Source of the DNA: an uncultured Bacteroidales bacterium
GTDB taxonomy: Bacteria > Bacteroidota > Bacteroidia > Bacteroidales > Paludibacteraceae
Length of the DNA: 37,016 bases
Assembly: GCA_900319645.1 (NCBI GenBank)
Contig: ONPG01000022.1
Coordinates: 1-37,016 of the forward strand
Reading direction: 5' to 3'
Part shown: piece after piece, positions 34,204 to 37,016 of the stretch
Numbering within the stretch: the first letter of the stretch is position 1
How the letters are laid out: every line of letters begins with the position of its first letter
Program-made: the position numbers and the translations under genes
The notes under the pieces: model-generated
Databases searched by the model: none
What the model was told of the DNA's origin: nothing
What the model saw: the letters and a program-made list of their open reading frames with translations, nothing else

Positions 34204-34250
34204 AGTACCGTTTTAGTACCGAAAGTACCGAAACAATACCGTCAGTACCG
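34204..34250 (+). repeat. Helically phased AGTACCG direct repeats
   Basis: AGTACCG occurs at 34204, 34215, 34224 and 34244, and AATACCG at 34235. The spacings of 11, 9, 11 and 9 bp give a 20-bp period, close to two helical turns, so all copies face the same side of DNA. It could be a protein-binding array or iterons. It lies between the stop codon at 34185 and a terminator. Confidence 0.85.
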
Positions 34251-34253
34251 AAG

Positions 34254-34285
34254 GAGTCCCGTTTTTCGCGGGGCTCTTTTTTTTT
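34254..34285 (+). terminator. Rho-independent terminator
   Basis: GAGTCCCG pairs with CGGGGCTC (one G-T pair) around a TTTTTCG loop, followed by nine T. It ends the transcript of the gene at 33772. Confidence 0.9.
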
Positions 34286-34288
34286 GTC

Positions 34289-34342
34289 TAATTTTGCACC
34301 GCTTTTCCGGAAGAAGCGGCTCGATGGGGTGCGTGGTGCACC
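34289..34342 (+). promoter_or_regulatory. Probable promoter box and structured leader of the HNH gene
   Basis: TAATTTTG (34289-34296) fits the -7 box and directly follows the terminator, but the expected TTG 20 bp upstream is only TCG. The leader begins with CCGCTT-N9-AAGCGG (34299-34319) and then GGTGC-N5-GCACC (34328-34342), two stable hairpins. Confidence 0.5.
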
Positions 34343-34384
34343 TGCGGGAAGACGTTTCGTAAGACGGGAAGCTTCATACAAACT

Positions 34385-34891
34385 ATGTTACCGGAACAAC
34401 TTGTTCACCAACTGCGGCTGACGGACGGGACAATCGTACGGCTGTGCCCGACGACCAGACCGATCTACTGCTCCCGCGACGGGAGATTTTTCTCGCCCGT
34501 CAGGGCGGTACTGACGGACGACGGATGGGAGATGCGAGAACTCAAAGTGTATTGCCCCGGCGAGGGAACTCGCTATGAGAGATCACACTCCGATTATGCG
34601 AAGCTTAGCGGTAAAGCTGGCGTTACCTCTATAGCACATCACTTGATGTGGGAGACGTGGGTGGGTCCGAGGAAGAAAACCGACGCCAACGGCGTCAAAT
34701 GGGAGATCGACCATATCAACGGCGACACCCGGAACTGGAGCTTGGACAACCTCGAGGAGATCACAGCCGCGGAAAATTACCGTCGGAGAAAGATTCTCCA
34801 CCGCCTGCGCAAGGAAGGCAAAGACCCCACGCAGATGCCCATCGCCGAACTCAAACGCATTTTCAATTTATCAACAAACAAACAACTTTAA
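34385..34891 (+). CDS. HNH endonuclease, phage-type
   Basis: The 168-residue protein has the HNH core of phage and homing nucleases: AHHLMWETWVG near residue 85, WEIDHINGDTRNWSLDNLEEIT near 106-127, with D109-H110 and N122, then a basic tail. It is likely a DNA-nicking or cutting enzyme carried by a mobile element. The ATG at 34385 follows the structured leader. It lies 5 bp before the next gene, indicating an operon. Confidence 0.82.
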   Translation: MLPEQLVHQLRLTDGTIVRLCPTTRPIYCSRDGRFFSPVRAVLTDDGWEMRELKVYCPGEGTRYERSHSDYAKLSGKAGVTSIAHHLMWETWVGPRKKTDANGVKWEIDHINGDTRNWSLDNLEEITAAENYRRRKILHRLRKEGKDPTQMPIAELKRIFNLSTNKQL

Positions 34892-34896
34892 TCATT

Positions 34897-35367
34897 ATGA
34901 AAGCTTTAGAATTGACTACGGCGTTTGTGAACGCCAATGCAGCCGTATTAAACAACGCGAACGCGTTAGTACAAACCCACGCCTTGCGCATGCTCATCGC
35001 AGCCTGCGAGGATCGCATCACCGAACTGAGCGACGAAGCAATTGTGCAAGCATCCGCTATTCTGACGAAACAAGGTCGCTCACAAGGCTCTTTTGAGCTG
35101 GAGACCCTTGCCTATGGCGAACATCAGGTGCTTAAGTTCCAGCTCCAGATAACGGAGAAATACGACCTCAGCAAGTCGAATAAATACACGGAGGAGGACT
35201 GTCAGAACTGGCGCGGATTGAAACGCGAGCAGGACAACCTCAAACGGATGTCAGCAGCTATCACAAAACAGCTGACCGGTATCGTGGAAGGCTACGTAGC
35301 ACGTCATCCGGGTACTAAGCCCGACGAAATCAAAGCCGTTATCAAAGCCATCAAGGATTCGGAATAG
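34897..35367 (+). CDS. Unknown protein of the phage-like module
   Basis: A 156-residue helical protein beginning MKALELTTAFVNANAAVLNN. Long amphipathic helices with heptad character (for example LKREQDNLKRMSAAITKQLT) suggest a coiled coil or a DNA-associated protein. No family was recognised. The ATG at 34897 follows the HNH stop by 5 bp; a longer frame from 34648 only overlaps the HNH gene. Confidence 0.65.
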   Translation: MKALELTTAFVNANAAVLNNANALVQTHALRMLIAACEDRITELSDEAIVQASAILTKQGRSQGSFELETLAYGEHQVLKFQLQITEKYDLSKSNKYTEEDCQNWRGLKREQDNLKRMSAAITKQLTGIVEGYVARHPGTKPDEIKAVIKAIKDSE

Positions 35368-35380
35368 TGAAAAGAAGACG

Positions 35381-35446
35381 GCTTTGGCTTTGGCGTTGGC
35401 TTTGGCGGCGCTTATTAAACTGAAAACTGAAAACTGAAAACTGAAA
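35381..35446 (+). repeat. Composite TTTGGC 6-mer / ACTGAAA 7-mer array
   Basis: About five 6-bp TTTGGC/GTTGGC units (35381-35409) are followed by four exact ACTGAAA units (35419-35446), just before the replication-type gene. Confidence 0.9.
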
Positions 35447-35453
35447 GTAAAAA

Positions 35454-36254
35454 GTGAAACTCCTGTTGGAAGATAAGATTGCCAAGGAGCATCAACTGAA
35501 TGCGAACGAGGCCTGTATATACGCGTGCATTGCAAAATGTACGCGTGCAGGTCGCGGTTGGTACGGCAACTACGCTGCTCTTGCCGACGCTATGCCTTTT
35601 GAGATCAATAGGATGACAGCGAGCAGAGCGGTACAGAAACTACTAACCTTGGGGCTTATAGAACGGAGAGAAGATAACCACCTTTTTTCTGCACAAATTG
35701 TTCACGACGATGCACAAAATGTTCACGATGATGCACAAAATGTGCACGGCGATGCACAAAATGTGCACGATGATGCACAAAATGTGCAAAAAGATGCACA
35801 AATTGTTCTCCCCCCTATAACCCCCCTAAATAAAAGAGTTATGAACGAAAAAAAGAAAGAAGAAGAGGGAATGACGCACGTGCCTGCGCACGATGCGCAC
35901 GAGAACCCCGCACCCCAATTTAAGGAATTTATGGAATTGTTCAGAAACACCAACAACGGCTTCTATCCGGACACGGAGAACACCGCGTATTTCCTTTGGC
36001 AGCGGAGCAACCCGATCAAACAATCGGCGATGATAGCCGCCCTGCGTGACCCGAAAGGCTTCCGCAAGCCCCGTCCGGATTGGTTCATCAGCGACTTCCC
36101 CGACCCTCAGCCGCAGTTCCTCGACGGCATCGCGCAAGACAACGCCCGGGCGGAGGGGCTCGAGTTGGTGCAAGTGAGTTACAACAACCGCTTCCTCATC
36201 TGCACGCGGACCGAAGCCGACCGCTTCCAACTGAAGGTGATACGGAAATGGTAG
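35454..36254 (+). CDS. Replication-initiator-like protein with internal iterons
   Basis: A 266-residue protein starting at GTG 35454 (MKLLLEDKIAKEHQLNANEA). Residues about 13-74 form a winged helix-turn-helix (YGNYAALADAMPFEINRMTA then SRAVQKLLTLGLIERRE), as in phage and plasmid replication initiators. Residues 80-118 are a heptad-like run, AQNVHDD repeated about 5.5 times, encoded by 21-bp DNA repeats. A basic-acidic linker (NEKKKEEEG) follows, then a C-terminal domain (FMELFRNTNNGFYPDTENTA to KPRPDWFISDFPDPQ) that may contact helicase or loader. The lambda O-like domain order, N-terminal DNA binding and C-terminal partner domain around internal iterons, is the reason for the call. Family homology was not confirmed. 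Confidence 0.68.
   Translation: MKLLLEDKIAKEHQLNANEACIYACIAKCTRAGRGWYGNYAALADAMPFEINRMTASRAVQKLLTLGLIERREDNHLFSAQIVHDDAQNVHDDAQNVHGDAQNVHDDAQNVQKDAQIVLPPITPLNKRVMNEKKKEEEGMTHVPAHDAHENPAPQFKEFMELFRNTNNGFYPDTENTAYFLWQRSNPIKQSAMIAALRDPKGFRKPRPDWFISDFPDPQPQFLDGIAQDNARAEGLELVQVSYNNRFLICTRTEADRFQLKVIRKW
35691..35806 (+). repeat. Six 21-bp iterons inside the initiator gene
   Basis: GCACAAAATGT-type copies start at 35691, 35712, 35733, 35754, 35775 and 35796, exactly 21 bp apart (two helical turns). Copies 3-5 hold a palindrome GCACA-AAA-TGTGC. The spacing keeps the reading frame and yields a 7-residue protein repeat. The last copy is partial. Confidence 0.92.
35827..35870 (+). other. Purine-rich, AT-rich tract beside the iterons
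   Basis: Directly after the iterons and two C6 runs (35808-35826) is a tract of about 44 bases almost purely A and G with few T. Such strand-biased AT-rich sequence next to iterons is where DNA melts at the lambda origin. It encodes the linker NEKKKEEEG. Confidence 0.55.
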
Positions 36255-36260
36255 GGAAAA

Positions 36261-36325
36261 GACGATGGACAATGGACAATGGACGATGGACAAAAATGCT
36301 TTGGCGATGGCGTTGGCCGTTGGCT
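36261..36325 (+). repeat. Composite GGACAAT 7-mer / TTGGCG 6-mer element, copy B
   Basis: GACGATG, GACAATG, GACAATG, GACGATG, GACAAAA, then TTGGCG-type hexamers. It matches copy A (27822-27886) nearly base for base, in the same orientation. Confidence 0.92.
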
Positions 36326-36395
36326 TTATCAGCGGCGAGGAGTGTCTATATAATCTCCGGCATGGTATGTCGGAGCCCCCCCTCGGCTTAACAAG

Positions 36396-36526
36396 CGCCA
36401 ACGCCAAAGCCAATGCCAATGCCGAGCCTTTATCGAGCCAATATCGAGCCAATATCGGGATAGGGGTCTATTCGCAGTCTCTTCCACTCCGCATGGAGCC
36501 AATAGCCAATGCCAACGCCAAAGCCA
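36396..36526 (+). repeat. GCCAAY 6-mer arrays with ATCGAGCCAAT repeat
   Basis: GCCAAC/GCCAAA/GCCAAT hexamers occupy 36396-36425 and again 36505-36526. Between them ATCGAGCCAAT occurs twice in tandem. Nothing gene-like is seen between 36255 and 36543; an open frame there only reads the repeats (ANAKANANA). Confidence 0.85.
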
Positions 36527-36543
36527 TAAAAATCAACAAAATT

Positions 36544-36903
36544 ATGCAAATCGTTTTAACTACACAATGTATGCACATCGCCGGGTCGTTAGGAAAGGGC
36601 TTCGGCTACTCGATTCAGTTTCAAAACGGACAGTTTGTCAGCAAACGCAACTCCCGCGGATATGTACCGAACTACGGACACTACCGGTTTATCCTCGCCT
36701 GCGCGGAGCTTGCGATGCTCCAACTGCACATCAAGGATATCTCTGTCAGCCGGGAGGAACTGATGGAAGCCGCACGGGAAGCTTCGAGCGAGCTTAGAGA
36801 TAATCCCTACACGCTCATCTATTACCACATCCGGCAGGACACCGGCAGAGAGTTCTACCACGCACGGGATATCTTTTTCCTGCACAAACTCTATGAAAAC
36901 TAA
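36544..36903 (+). CDS. Unknown protein of the phage-like module
   Basis: A 119-residue protein starting MQIVLTTQCMHIAGSLGKGF. The sequence is not low complexity and has helices (FILACAELAMLQLHIKDI, SREELMEAAREASSELRDN), so it looks real. No family was recognised. The ATG at 36544 is chosen because the upstream open frame consists of repeat arrays. Confidence 0.6.
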   Translation: MQIVLTTQCMHIAGSLGKGFGYSIQFQNGQFVSKRNSRGYVPNYGHYRFILACAELAMLQLHIKDISVSREELMEAAREASSELRDNPYTLIYYHIRQDTGREFYHARDIFFLHKLYEN

Positions 36904-36924
36904 AACCTCAAAACTCAAAACGCA

Positions 36925-37016
36925 ATGGGAAGAAGTCAAATGCAAGAAAGGTACACGCACATACAACTGGCGGCGGCTCTAACCAAAGCCGTGCGGGAGA
37001 AAGAAGGCGCGGATGC
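36925..37016 (+). CDS. Partial unknown gene at window end
   Basis: ATG 36925 opens MGRSQMQERYTHIQLAAALT and continues KAVREKEGAD to the window edge with no stop. The amphipathic, protein-like sequence favours it over a 29-codon frame at 36893-36982 (MKTKTSKLKTQWEEVKCKKG) that overlaps the previous stop by ATGAAAACTAA. Either could be real. Confidence 0.4.
   Translation, partial: MGRSQMQERYTHIQLAAALTKAVREKEGAD

Noticed and set aside
35691-35806. CRISPR array
   Set aside because: The copies are contiguous at 21 bp with no unique spacers, and they encode an in-frame peptide repeat.
36265-36543. N-terminal extension of the gene at 36544
   Set aside because: The extension only translates GGACAAT and GCCAAY arrays; a normal ATG exists at 36544.

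Overview
The window looks like the chromosome of a Bacteroidales bacterium of roughly 50% GC. The evidence is a gliding set of Bacteroidota traits: promoters of the form TTG-N20-TAnnTTTG, a DUF4254 / family 9 glycosyltransferase / LPS-kinase block, DUF5672, a Wzi-like outer-membrane protein, and a murC-ftsQ-ftsA-ftsZ cell-division cluster. No rRNA, tRNA, transposase or CRISPR array was seen.

Layout. 1-3.9 kb (+): the 3' part of exodeoxyribonuclease III, lptB, a kelch-type lipoprotein and a Wzi-like barrel. 3.9-10.8 kb (+): a tightly overlapping surface-glycan operon with a frameshifted DUF4254 gene, a heptosyltransferase-like GT9, an InaA/Kdo-kinase-like protein, a DUF5672-GT4 fusion and three more glycosyltransferases. 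10.7-16.6 kb (-): a probable operon running HAD phosphatase, grpE, dnaJ, two predicted beta-barrel proteins and an O-antigen ligase/polymerase. 16.7-21.2 kb (+): lepA, an ion antiporter, yqeY and a DedA protein, closed by a strong terminator. 21.2-27.8 kb (-): murC, ftsQ, ftsA, ftsZ and a Wzz-like two-membrane-span protein. 27.8-37.0 kb (+): an accessory region with a small lipoprotein, a complete type I restriction-modification system (hsdM-hsdS-hsdR), and then phage- or plasmid-like genes: an unknown gene behind an attenuator-like leader, an HNH endonuclease, two unknown proteins and a replication-initiator-like protein.

Two things stand out. First, nearly every gene junction carries short tandem arrays of 7-bp units (TTGAAAA, TTGACAA, TTTCGAC, GGACAAT and similar), often next to 6-bp GCCAAY arrays. 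These arrays have entered genes: they supply starts and ends of several proteins, part of a signal peptide, and a duplicated 42-bp in-frame insertion in murC. Two nearly identical composite copies (27822 and 36261) bracket the accessory region. Second, the replication-initiator-like gene at 35454-36254 contains six 21-bp iterons with a palindromic core, followed by a purine-rich tract, inside its own coding sequence. That is the layout of the lambda O gene and its internal origin, and it is the best candidate here for an undescribed replication module.

All assignments rest on reading motifs and context by eye; no database search was run.
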